Part shown: positions 26,393-35,174 of the stretch, one piece after another
Layout: every line of letters begins with the position of its first letter
How positions within the stretch are numbered: position 1 is the stretch's first letter
Source: Cellulophaga sp. BC115SP
Lineage (GTDB): Bacteria > Bacteroidota > Bacteroidia > Cytophagales > Spirosomataceae
DNA length: 64,000 nucleotides
Assembly: GCF_009905545.1 (NCBI RefSeq)
Contig: NZ_JAAALB010000012.1
Location: 1-64,000 of the forward strand
Direction of reading: 5' to 3'
The notes under the pieces: generated by a model
The model's input: only the letters and a program-made list of their open reading frames with translations
The model's database searches: none
Told to the model about the DNA's origin: nothing
Made by a program: the position numbers and the translations under genes

Positions 26393-28251
26393 TAAAATGT
26401 AATCTTAAATGTTGTACCAATATTTTCTTGACTTTCGACTTCTATTTTACTTCCCATCAAATCCAGTTGGTTTTTGATTAAAAATAACCCAAAACCTTTT
26501 CCACTGGTGTGCTTATGAAAAGTATGATGCATACCAAAAAGCTTGTACTTGTATTTCTCAAGGTCAATACCTACACCGTTATCCTCTATTTGCAATATGA
26601 TTTTATTATTTTCAATCCAAGAAGAAAGAGTAATCTCTGGACACACTTCGGGTTTCCGAAATTGAATTGCATTGGAAAGAAGATTTGTCAGAATGCTTTC
26701 CAAATAGGCTGGTATATAGTAGACACTTTTACAGCTTGTAAAGTTGCTTTTGATACGTGCGCTACTGAGAACTAGCTCGCTTTGAATCTGACTTTTGACT
26801 TTTGTCAGCATCTCATCAAAGCAAATCCTAACTTTCGGTTGTTGAACTTGTGATTGTGTTACTAATACTTCATTGAGTTGTGAAATAGTTTCGCTGAGCT
26901 GCTTAGAAATTTGCTTAACATTGTCTAACAAGAGCTTTTGCTCATACTCGGTATCACATTCTTCAATGAAATTACTTACCATTTCTAAGTTGCCAGTATG
27001 TGACCTTAGATTATGTGATACAATATGGGCAAAATTTACCAATTTCTTATTTTGTTCATGAATGATTTTTAAAGAATCTTGTAAAAAAAGTTCTTTTTGT
27101 TTTTCTTCATCGATATTCTTGATTACTCCACGAACGCCGATAATGATACCTTGAGTATCGAATAGTGGGCTACCTATGACCCTTACCCAAATTTTATTTT
27201 GCAAATATGTCAAAAACTCACAACTTACATCGAAAGCTTTTCCTAAGGCAATAGTTTCGTCAAATGCCTTCGCGACCATAGCTCTAGAGGCTTCCGGGTA
27301 ATACAAGAATGCCTCAGCCAAACTAGGAGTTTCTAAATTTGAAGGAAATTCATGGATAGCTTTTGTACTTTCTGACCAATACACTTTCTGTGTTTTGAGA
27401 TCAACCTCCCAAGCACCAATTCGTGCTAATTTGGATGATTCATTCAACAGAAATTCATTCTTCAATAAAGAACTTTTGTAATTAACAGTCTCCGTAATAT
27501 CAATGATGGACCCTGCCATTTTGATAGGCTTTCCCTCCTTATTCCACATAGCTTGCCCTGACGTTTGAAACCATTTATATTCTCCAGAGCGACAAAGCAG
27601 GCGAATTTCAGTTTTGTAGGGCTTCTTTTGATAAAGATGTTCCCCAATGAGTTGCTCGACTTTCGCCTTATCATCTTGATGCAAAAGTGTATTGAAAAAA
27701 GCGTTGAATGAAGTGTTAATCTCTCCAGCCTCATAGCCCAATAACTCATAAAATTTGCTCGACCACCAAACTGTATCATACTGCAAATCCCAATCCCATA
27801 TACCAGCTTCTATGCCATTGATGATGAGTTCAAACTCTGTTTTGTGAACGGGAGGGGCTGGCAACTTTTCAGGGTGTTCTATCAAATAGGAAATGTGCGT
27901 AAACGTTCCTTTCAGCAATATAGCATAGTCGTACTCGTCCCGCAATTCAACATATCCATTTATTTGAAAAAACTGAAAATTTCCATCAGCGTTATACAGC
28001 CTTATTTTTTGCTCAAAATAGTTTTCATCTTTTGTTAATTCCTTTACTACATTGAAATCTAGCCATTTTGTATCCAATGAAAACAGATGGCGCTTCAATG
28101 TATCCAAATTATTAATTGTTTGGGAAGGCAGTGATAAAATCGCATTCACATTATCTGAAATAGAAAACGTATTGCTCGTCAAATCCCATGCCCAAAAGTT
28201 AGGAATATCGTAATATCCTTCCCGATTCCAAGGCTCTCGGATCGTTTTCAT
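26392..28251 (-). CDS. PAS-domain sensor histidine kinase
   Basis: This is a 619-residue protein without clear membrane segments. Three PAS-like modules span about residues 10-390, including EAGIWDWDLQYDTVWWSSKF and ARIGAWEVDLKTQKVYWSES, with PAC motifs. The dimerisation domain has FAHIVSHNLRSHTGN with phospho-acceptor His413. The ATPase part has NLLSNAIQFRKP, EDNGVGID and GKGFGLFLIKN. It is probably cytosolic and senses a soluble or membrane-borne signal. Its partner is the receiver encoded by the overlapping next gene. Confidence 0.92.
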   Translation of the reverse strand: MKTIREPWNREGYYDIPNFWAWDLTSNTFSISDNVNAILSLPSQTINNLDTLKRHLFSLDTKWLDFNVVKELTKDENYFEQKIRLYNADGNFQFFQINGYVELRDEYDYAILLKGTFTHISYLIEHPEKLPAPPVHKTEFELIINGIEAGIWDWDLQYDTVWWSSKFYELLGYEAGEINTSFNAFFNTLLHQDDKAKVEQLIGEHLYQKKPYKTEIRLLCRSGEYKWFQTSGQAMWNKEGKPIKMAGSIIDITETVNYKSSLLKNEFLLNESSKLARIGAWEVDLKTQKVYWSESTKAIHEFPSNLETPSLAEAFLYYPEASRAMVAKAFDETIALGKAFDVSCEFLTYLQNKIWVRVIGSPLFDTQGIIIGVRGVIKNIDEEKQKELFLQDSLKIIHEQNKKLVNFAHIVSHNLRSHTGNLEMVSNFIEECDTEYEQKLLLDNVKQISKQLSETISQLNEVLVTQSQVQQPKVRICFDEMLTKVKSQIQSELVLSSARIKSNFTSCKSVYYIPAYLESILTNLLSNAIQFRKPEVCPEITLSSWIENNKIILQIEDNGVGIDLEKYKYKLFGMHHTFHKHTSGKGFGLFLIKNQLDLMGSKIEVESQENIGTTFKITF

Positions 28252-28581
28252 AACACAGTGTGGTTTTACTCAAATCAAAAATTCAATTGTGGTCCTTTCA
28301 GGGATTTTATCAGTAGTGGAAAGGATTTACTATATGATTGAAATACAGTAAAATGAAGCATATTTTTATTGATAAGTCGCTGAATCAGTGACTATAATAG
28401 CGTTACGGGTAGACAGTTTGTCTTAAAATTGGCATATAGCATAAAGTAAAAAATCTTTTACTGGCTATATATCTGAATGGTGTTTACTAGAAGAAAATCA
28501 GATTTAAATTGTAGAAGCTAACGAAATTCGTAAAACAGATTACGAATTTCGTTAAATATATCAACTTTAGCAAAGATACAA
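28252..28581. other. Intergenic region with one hairpin
   Basis: This 330-base gap lies between two minus-strand kinase genes. It holds a perfect hairpin at 28519-28554 (TAACGAAATTCGTA, 8-base loop, TACGAATTTCGTTA), 28 bases after the hybrid kinase stop, which probably ends that transcript although no T run follows. No other gene or clear promoter was seen; the rest is AT-rich leader for the PAS kinase. Confidence 0.6.
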
Positions 28582-30288
28582 CTATGTATTGATTATATGG
28601 TCACTTTGATATCTAAGATGTTTGGCCAGCAACAAATATAACTCATCTGCGGTATGTGGCTTCAACAGATAATCGTTCATGCCTACAGCGAAAGCTTCTT
28701 TGATAGTTTCCGCATTATTGTCAGCTGAGCTTGCAATGATGGTCAAGTTGCTATCTATTTTGCGGATTTCTTTGGTCAATTCAAATCCGTTCAATTCTGG
28801 CATTTGTAAATCTATAATCGCTAAATCGTAGCATTTATCTGAACTTACCAACTTCAAAGCTTCGTATGGAGAAGCACAAGTATCAACCTGAATACCTTTT
28901 TTCAATAGATTTCTTGCAATGATTTTTAAGTTGATTTCATTGTCATCTACTGCCAAGATATGATATCCTTTAAAATCAAAATCAGTCAATTCTTTTACAG
29001 AATAATTTTGATTTTCTGCAATTTTAAAATTAACGGTAAAGTAAAAGTTAGAGCCCTCATTAAGCCTACTATCAACGTTTATTTCACTATTGAATAATAA
29101 CAAAATCTTTTTGATAATAGCCAGTCCAAGTCCAGTACCACCAAATTGACGTGTGGTGATAATGGAAGCCTGTGCAAATTCATCAAATATTTTAGGCAAA
29201 GATTCTGCAGAAATTCCGATGCCATTATCAATAACCTCAAATTTGACCTCAACATGCGATTGAGTTTTGTTCGCAATGCTAGCTTTTAAAATAATTTTTC
29301 CATTCTTGGTAAATTTTACCGCATTCGATACCAAATTGTTAATTACTTGAACCAAACGAGTAGGGTCTCCCTCCAAAAATGCAGGAATATCGGTATCCAA
29401 ATCTATTTGTAGTGTATTGCCTTTTTCCTTAGAACGATGCCAATTTATTTCTACAATATTATTAAGCAAATCAACAAGGTTAAAAGGAATTTGCTCAATT
29501 TGTACTTTTTGTGCTTCAAGTTTACTGTAATCTAAAATATCGTTAATAATTGATAAAAGAGTTTCCCCCGTAAACTTCAACACCTTTAATGGAGCTTCTT
29601 GTTCTTTGCGAGGCTGTTCTTCCAAAAGCAAATGAATATTGCCAAGAATTGAGTGCAAAGGAGTTCTAATTTCATGACTCATCATCGAAAGAAACACCGA
29701 TTTTGCCTTTAATGCTTCTTCCAAATGAAGTTTCGCTTGCTCTAACTCTTGGTTTTTTATTTCTAAATCTTCTTTGATTTTTTCTAACTGAATTGTTTTT
29801 TTCCGAAGCTCAAATTGATTCGTTACTTGATTTGCTAGGGCTTTTAAGGCGTCAATTTGATCATCGGCTAGCGAGCGGGGCTTGTTATCAATTACACAGA
29901 GCGTACCTAACGCATATCCTTTGGAGGTTACTAGCGGAATGCCTGCATAAAATTGTATACCAGGGTCATTTATGACAAAAGGATTATCATAAAACCTATC
30001 ATCTTCCAATGTGTTTTCAATAATAAAAGGTTCGTATGGATTCAAAATAGTGTGTCCACAAAAAGAAAGATCTCTGGGTGTCTCTGCCATATCGATTCCT
30101 TTAGCTGACTTAAACCACTGTCTATCCTTATCAATCAAGCTGATAAGGCTTATCGGAGTTTGACAAATCTCTTGAGCAATTTGAGTGATAGAGTCATAAT
30201 CTCTCTCGGGTGAAGTATCGAGAATATGATAACTCTTTAGCGCATCCAATCGCTCCGATTCGTTACTTGGTAAGAGTGGTTTTTTCAT
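28582..30288 (-). CDS. GAF-domain hybrid histidine kinase with C-terminal receiver
   Basis: I start at ATG 30288 (MKKPLLPSNESERLDAL), since the 26 residues of the longer frame to 30366 are unlike the family N-terminus. The 568-residue protein has a GAF domain (about 25-165) with the typical ISLIDKDRQWFKSAKG and SFCGHTI. A coiled coil (about 160-200) and a dimerisation domain with MMSHEIRTP (His205) follow. The ATPase has NAVKFTKNG, DNGIGIS and GGTGLGLAI. The receiver has Asp493 in IIDLQMPELNGFEL and Lys in LKPH. No membrane helix is seen. It may hand phosphate to the orphan Hpt protein at 34526-34909, which is inference. Confidence 0.9.
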   Translation of the reverse strand: MKKPLLPSNESERLDALKSYHILDTSPERDYDSITQIAQEICQTPISLISLIDKDRQWFKSAKGIDMAETPRDLSFCGHTILNPYEPFIIENTLEDDRFYDNPFVINDPGIQFYAGIPLVTSKGYALGTLCVIDNKPRSLADDQIDALKALANQVTNQFELRKKTIQLEKIKEDLEIKNQELEQAKLHLEEALKAKSVFLSMMSHEIRTPLHSILGNIHLLLEEQPRKEQEAPLKVLKFTGETLLSIINDILDYSKLEAQKVQIEQIPFNLVDLLNNIVEINWHRSKEKGNTLQIDLDTDIPAFLEGDPTRLVQVINNLVSNAVKFTKNGKIILKASIANKTQSHVEVKFEVIDNGIGISAESLPKIFDEFAQASIITTRQFGGTGLGLAIIKKILLLFNSEINVDSRLNEGSNFYFTVNFKIAENQNYSVKELTDFDFKGYHILAVDDNEINLKIIARNLLKKGIQVDTCASPYEALKLVSSDKCYDLAIIDLQMPELNGFELTKEIRKIDSNLTIIASSADNNAETIKEAFAVGMNDYLLKPHTADELYLLLAKHLRYQSDHIINT

Positions 30289-30642
30289 AAGTAGTTTGTT
30301 ACGTAATAATTGAGGTAATGTACCCAACAATATCTTTGTATGTGAACAAAGACCCCTATTGCCCAACCCACTCGGAATAGGTTATGGCTATCTGGTATTC
30401 AGAAATTTACGGCGTTTCGCTACTGGCAATAGACGAAACTTACTACTTAGGGCTTGCAGATTTATAGTTTTATAGAAGTGCCATCACAAGGGTAATATGA
30501 GCACAATACAAATTAATTTACTATAGGATACTCACTTGATACGTGTAGAAGTCACTAAAGACACATATACAGAGTGGTAAAAATACGTATTTTATTTAAA
30601 CAAATAAAACTATAGTTAGTTGATGAATATATTTTATGAGTA

Positions 30643-31353
30643 TCATAAAACAAACTGAGTATTTCCTCTTACATTGACGTGGACTGTCAATAGCCCTGAA
30701 GATGTCGCTGCAATTGTTGTTCCTTTGAGGTGATGTGGTCGAAATACAGCCCCATACTTAATATCTTCTTTGTAAATATTGGTAGTAGCTTCAGTTAAGG
30801 TTGTAGATTGTACTCTAATACTCAAAATCTGTCCTTCATTATCAACAGTTATTTTAAAGACAATTTTACCAACTTCGCTAGACTTGTCTGTCAACAAAGG
30901 TTTTTGAGCCAAATAAAAGCGATCTAGTCCATATTCGAGACCTTTTCCTTTTGAGGCGCCATAATCAGGCATAAAAGCTTTAGGTTCTGGGCTATAGCCA
31001 TATTTGTCAGATGTAGAGCTTGGCAATTTTGCTTTAGGAGCTTTATAAGGACTTGGTTTAGCATAGGATGTTTCTGCTCCTGATGCATTACGATTCTCCC
31101 TGTTTGGGGCTGCAGGACCCGATGCTTCTTTTATTTTTTTGTTATGTTCAATTATATTTTTGAAGGGAGCTTCTTTTAATTCATTCGTAGCAAAGGAGAT
31201 TCTGATTGGTTCTTGTGTCACTATTTTCGTAGCTTCATTCCAAATAGGTAACTTGATGGAAGTATAAAAAAGAATAGCGCCAACAGCAAGCGTCCACCAA
31301 AAGGCTGCTTGCTTGTTTTTTTGTTCTTCTAATTCTTCTTGGTATGTTTTCAT
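30643..31353 (-). CDS. TonB-like energy-transducer-type protein
   Basis: This is a 236-residue protein with a cytoplasmic start, one membrane span (about 17-34), a Pro/Lys/Ser-rich linker (about 80-130) and a C-terminal beta/alpha domain. That domain has KIVFKITVDNEGQILSIRVQS, similar to the TonB C-terminal fold, but the usual motif is not complete. It may couple the proton-motive force to an outer-membrane receptor or act as a structural periplasmic protein. No exbB or exbD is adjacent. It is the last gene on the minus strand before a terminator that separates it from the polysaccharide genes. Confidence 0.6.
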   Translation of the reverse strand: MKTYQEELEEQKNKQAAFWWTLAVGAILFYTSIKLPIWNEATKIVTQEPIRISFATNELKEAPFKNIIEHNKKIKEASGPAAPNRENRNASGAETSYAKPSPYKAPKAKLPSSTSDKYGYSPEPKAFMPDYGASKGKGLEYGLDRFYLAQKPLLTDKSSEVGKIVFKITVDNEGQILSIRVQSTTLTEATTNIYKEDIKYGAVFRPHHLKGTTIAATSSGLLTVHVNVRGNTQFVL

Positions 31354-31412
31354 GGGTTAAGGTATTTTCTTCTTCTGCAAATTTATAAAATCGCATCAAA
31401 AATATAAAAGAT

Positions 31413-31454
31413 AAGGGGTTGAATAATAGCTTATAAAGCCATATTCAACCCCTT
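31413..31454 (-). terminator. Terminator after the glycosyltransferase gene
   Basis: AAGGGGTTGAATA (31413-31425) and TATTCAACCCCTT (31442-31454) form a perfect 13-bp stem with a 16-base loop. On the minus strand it follows the glycosyltransferase stop. Confidence 0.7.
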
Positions 31455-31473
31455 GATAATAGATTATTTCTTG

Positions 31474-32904
31474 TTACGGTTTTTTAGGAGCAGTAGCTGG
31501 GGCATAACCAGTACGGGTCATTTCGCCCCAAGAGTGTGTTTTCTTGAAAAACAAATCATAGTTACCTTTTATAGCCCAATATACCGTGAGTGGGTGATAA
31601 ATAAAAGGCTCTAAAATAGCAGTGACAAAAAGTCGTCCTATTTCTTTTGGCTCAGAGTAACGATTAAAAAAGGTTTCCTGAGCCTGAATTGCCAATATTG
31701 AAAAGAATAGAGACATTGAGAAAACCAAGCCAAGCATAGCTATAAAAAAGTATATATTGATATAGCCCAACAGAATCATTACCAACGTAAAAATCAGACC
31801 GAATGCTTCGATAAACGGCCCAAACCATTCTGCAATCAACCAATATGGGAAGCTAAGCAAACCAATAATACCATATTTTTTTCGTCCAATCATATCTCTA
31901 TGAAGCATCAAACACTCGGCTGTGCCACGTGCCCACCTATTACGCTGGCGTGACAAAATGGTCTTTGTTACAGGAGCTTCCGTCCAACAAAGTGGGGTGG
32001 GTACGTATGCTACTTCATAAGGTATTTTTTTATTGAGCATGAGTTTGTGTAATCGAATAACCAACTCCATGTCTTCACCAACTGTTTTCTTATTATAGCC
32101 ACCAGCCTCAATAACCCTTTCTCGATGAAAAATACCAAATGCACCCGAAATTAACAGAAGTCCATTGATAGATCCCCATGCGGTACGTCCTAACAAGAAG
32201 GCTCTGAAATATTCTATTAGTTGAATTCTTGGCAGAAATTTATTAGGAATTTGTAGCTTCACCATGTGACCATGATATACCTCTGCATCGTTATTGAGCC
32301 AAACAATTCCTCCTACTGCAACAACTTCTTTATGGCTATTAATAACTGGATAAATTAAGTGTTCAAAGGCATTTTCTTCCAACAAACAATCCACGTCGAC
32401 ACAAGCAAAATAATCTGAGTACGAAACATTTATGCCCGCATTAAGGGCATCGGCTTTACCACCATTAGCTTTATCAACGACGATAAGTTTTTTGAAAGCT
32501 TTATTTCTGGATTTATAAATAGCTTTGATTTCGTTGCAAGGCAAACGATATTCGAAATAGTAATCTACCTTTTCTAAATCATAAAACTTGATGGCTTTTT
32601 CAAGCGTATCGTCTTTACTCCCATCGTTTACAATAATCAATGTTAAATTATTGTAACCAAGTGATAATAAGGAGCGAATGTTCTCAACAATGGTGACCCC
32701 TTCATTATACGCAGGTGCTACAACAGAAATAGAAGGTAGGTACGGATTTTGACGAAAAGCATTAAAATCGATATTGAGGTTTGCTTGTTTATGGTGCTTC
32801 AGTACTTTCCATGACCTAACGCTCATGAGTATGTAAGATGTAAAAATCATCATACAGTACAAAAACAAACCAAATTGTATAAAGTAAGAGAAGAATGTTA
32901 GCAT
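31474..32904 (-). CDS. Membrane family-2 glycosyltransferase (PgaC/BcsA-type)
   Basis: This is a 476-residue processive-type glycosyltransferase. It has an N-terminal membrane segment (about 7-28), then a GT2 domain with VVAPAYNEG, DGS at 94-96, CVDVD (Asp170, Asp172), GEDMEL and QRNRWARG (320-327, the QxxRW site of polymer synthases). C-terminal membrane helices follow (about 345-425). Such enzymes make beta-linked polymers, including poly-N-acetylglucosamine or cellulose-like chains, and extrude them across the inner membrane. It starts 4 bases after the HEAT gene stop, in the same operon. The polymer cannot be told from sequence. Confidence 0.88.
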   Translation of the reverse strand: MLTFFSYFIQFGLFLYCMMIFTSYILMSVRSWKVLKHHKQANLNIDFNAFRQNPYLPSISVVAPAYNEGVTIVENIRSLLSLGYNNLTLIIVNDGSKDDTLEKAIKFYDLEKVDYYFEYRLPCNEIKAIYKSRNKAFKKLIVVDKANGGKADALNAGINVSYSDYFACVDVDCLLEENAFEHLIYPVINSHKEVVAVGGIVWLNNDAEVYHGHMVKLQIPNKFLPRIQLIEYFRAFLLGRTAWGSINGLLLISGAFGIFHRERVIEAGGYNKKTVGEDMELVIRLHKLMLNKKIPYEVAYVPTPLCWTEAPVTKTILSRQRNRWARGTAECLMLHRDMIGRKKYGIIGLLSFPYWLIAEWFGPFIEAFGLIFTLVMILLGYINIYFFIAMLGLVFSMSLFFSILAIQAQETFFNRYSEPKEIGRLFVTAILEPFIYHPLTVYWAIKGNYDLFFKKTHSWGEMTRTGYAPATAPKKP

Positions 32905-32908
32905 CCGT

Positions 32909-34000
32909 TTAAAATTTATTTAGCACATGAATCGCCAATTTTTGATCAGATTTATCCCCATTTGATTCAAGATAAGATAAAAATGACATACTATTCGAAT
33001 TCATGTTTTGAAGCGTTTCGGCAGCTTTCACCCGAATAGCTGGATACGCATCTTTCAATTTGTTGAATATAAATGGAACATCATCGTCGGTTCCGTGTAA
33101 GGCTACGTATTTTAAAATGGCAATTTTTACAGGTTCTTCTTCAGAAGCAAACCTTCTTTTTAGATCATTCAAATACTCGTTGCCACCACACTCTGCGAGG
33201 TATTCGATAATAGCAGTTCTTACTTTTGGATTGGGATGTACCACAAATGATTTAGTATCCATCTCCAAATCAAGCTCTTGAAAAATATTAGCAAGTTTCA
33301 ATCCTAATATTTTAAGTGTAACTGATTCATGGTTAATCAGTTTGCTTAAGTTAGGGATTTGTTTAAATTGGCTTCTTTTCAAAAAACTGATGATTTCATA
33401 CATTTCCCAATCTGAAAGAGGAAAATGTATTTCAGACAGAATATCCACTTGATCGCCACCCATTGATATTTCGGCCTTAATGGCCACCAAACGTACAAAT
33501 TGATTCGGATGATCTAATAATTCGGTAAACATAGCCGAATTTTCTAACGCCTTAATCGCCAAAAGGTCATTCGTTGCGTTGACTAGTTTATACCATTTGT
33601 ACCTGAAGAATTCCTTTTTGATTTTTTGCTCGAAACCAAAAAAGGTGTACAGCTCTTTTATTTTTTTTTGATCGTCGCCCAGGAGAACTTTGTTGGCGTT
33701 GAATATTTCTTCGTAGAGAATTTCTCTAAACAATTTAAACTTTAGCTGAATATTAGAAAAGTAGTTTGCAATTTCTTTGCTCATAAATTCTTGAATATTC
33801 AAGTCTTCTTCCATGAGCCAAGCTGTGATATATTGCTGAATTTTTTCTCGGATTTCTGCTCTTCGTTTTGCGCTTCTTTTGGCACTTATTTTTTCACTCA
33901 GTATACTTATTATAATCACCGAATCTACAACCAACAAGATTGCAGCAATGACTAATATAATAAATATAAGTCGTTGAATATGAGTGGGTATATTATTCAT
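32909..34000 (-). CDS. Membrane-anchored HEAT-repeat protein
   Basis: The longer open frame to 34021 starts with ATT, so I use ATG 34000, giving 363 residues. One membrane helix (about 8-32) is followed by a charged helix and then helical repeats. Repeat units such as HPNPKVRTAIIEYLAECGG and PAIRVKAAETLQNM are HEAT/PBS-type. Its cytosolic solenoid could hold the adjacent glycosyltransferase or bind the receiver encoded upstream. A HEAT gene coupled to a GT2 gene has been seen in other Bacteroidota loci as far as I recall. Function is inferred. Confidence 0.75.
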   Translation of the reverse strand: MNNIPTHIQRLIFIILVIAAILLVVDSVIIISILSEKISAKRSAKRRAEIREKIQQYITAWLMEEDLNIQEFMSKEIANYFSNIQLKFKLFREILYEEIFNANKVLLGDDQKKIKELYTFFGFEQKIKKEFFRYKWYKLVNATNDLLAIKALENSAMFTELLDHPNQFVRLVAIKAEISMGGDQVDILSEIHFPLSDWEMYEIISFLKRSQFKQIPNLSKLINHESVTLKILGLKLANIFQELDLEMDTKSFVVHPNPKVRTAIIEYLAECGGNEYLNDLKRRFASEEEPVKIAILKYVALHGTDDDVPFIFNKLKDAYPAIRVKAAETLQNMNSNSMSFLSYLESNGDKSDQKLAIHVLNKF

Positions 34001-34050
34001 AAATTTTGAGAGAAAGGGCAATAAATATCATCAAACCTCCAATGGAATCC

Positions 34051-34416
34051 CTAAACGGAGGTTCCGAGTAGTCTTTTAACACGAATGATTAGCTCGTTGA
34101 AACGAAACGGTTTTTCAACGAAATCATTGGCGCCAAGTTCCAGAGAAGAAACGATTTTATCTTCTACATTCGTACTTGAAAGTACAATAATTGGAGTTTG
34201 AGCGTCGCGGGTTTTACGGATATGAAAAATAAGCTCATATCCTCCCGAAAACGGCATTTGTAAATCAGTAATGACAATATCAGGTTGAACCTCGTCGTAT
34301 AAATCAATAGCGTCCAAGCCATTTTGACACCCTGTCACTTCAAAGCTTTCTCTATTAAATTTATCAACAAGTAATTTTAACAACAGTGATTCATCTTCGG
34401 CAATAAGAATTTTCAT
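34051..34416 (-). CDS. Single-domain response regulator
   Basis: This is a 121-residue receiver with DES at 8-10, phospho-acceptor Asp51 in VITDLQMPFSGGYEL, VLSST and EKPFRF with the switch Lys. It has no output domain and ends in an OmpR-like linker helix (NELIIRVKRLLG). It lies 50 bases before the HEAT gene and 109 bases after the Hpt gene, all on the same strand. It may link phosphorylation to polymer synthesis. Confidence 0.85.
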   Translation of the reverse strand: MKILIAEDESLLLKLLVDKFNRESFEVTGCQNGLDAIDLYDEVQPDIVITDLQMPFSGGYELIFHIRKTRDAQTPIIVLSSTNVEDKIVSSLELGANDFVEKPFRFNELIIRVKRLLGTSV

Positions 34417-34525
34417 GATTGATCAAAATTGGGTCTAGTACAATACCCCCTAAGTATTGTGAAACTAGGGTTAATATTTATTTTAATTGTTACCGAATAA
34501 TAGTTTTATTCGATTATTACTTCAT

Positions 34526-34909
34526 TTAGATAGCTTCTTCTGAAAGCTTTTTGAGCTTTTCGTAATCGTTTTGAATATGAAGCAAAATCTCTTGAAGATC
34601 CTCAATCATCTTTTCTTGAGGGACAATAAATTCTTGGGTTTGTAGAAAGGATTTTTCGACTTCTTTACATTGTTTACTAAACTCAACTTGACCTACACAC
34701 CCTAACATTGAACTCATCTTATGCAATTTTTTGGCAAAACCCATTTTGTCACCACTTGCAAAAGTATGATTCAAATCAGACATTTCGGCAGGTATGTTGT
34801 TAAAAAAGTACTCCACTATTTCAAGAAAATATGAAGCCTCGTTATCAAATAACTCTGCAATATATTCTTTGTCGAAACTAGGATGAAAAGGAAAGGATTC
34901 TAAGCTCAT
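34526..34909 (-). CDS. Hpt-domain phosphotransfer protein
   Basis: I use ATG 34909; the longer frame to 34918 starts with TTG. The 127-residue helical protein has the Hpt motif AKKLHKMSSMLGCVG with His63, and matches a single Hpt module (about 15-110). The usual Lys four residues after His is Ser here. It could carry phosphate from a hybrid kinase, such as the one at 28582, to the receiver encoded next on the same strand. That path is inference. Confidence 0.8.
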   Translation of the reverse strand: MSLESFPFHPSFDKEYIAELFDNEASYFLEIVEYFFNNIPAEMSDLNHTFASGDKMGFAKKLHKMSSMLGCVGQVEFSKQCKEVEKSFLQTQEFIVPQEKMIEDLQEILLHIQNDYEKLKKLSEEAI

Positions 34910-35174
34910 TATTATCAAACTTCACAAATAAAACAATCTTAAAAGTTAAACGCTAAAATTGGCGGAGCGCTACTTTTATACTATATCAAATCGAACGGCA
35001 CCTTCAGTTATTTTACAAAGAAAATCAAAAAACCTATATTTGACTAGTGTAATTAACGAAGAATTAAAATTATCAACGCAAAAATCGTTCCAAATAGGTT
35101 TTACTCGAATTTCGGTATTTTATTTGTAGCATAAAATTTAGATTTCATTTTTTTTGATAGAATTATAATTAAGC

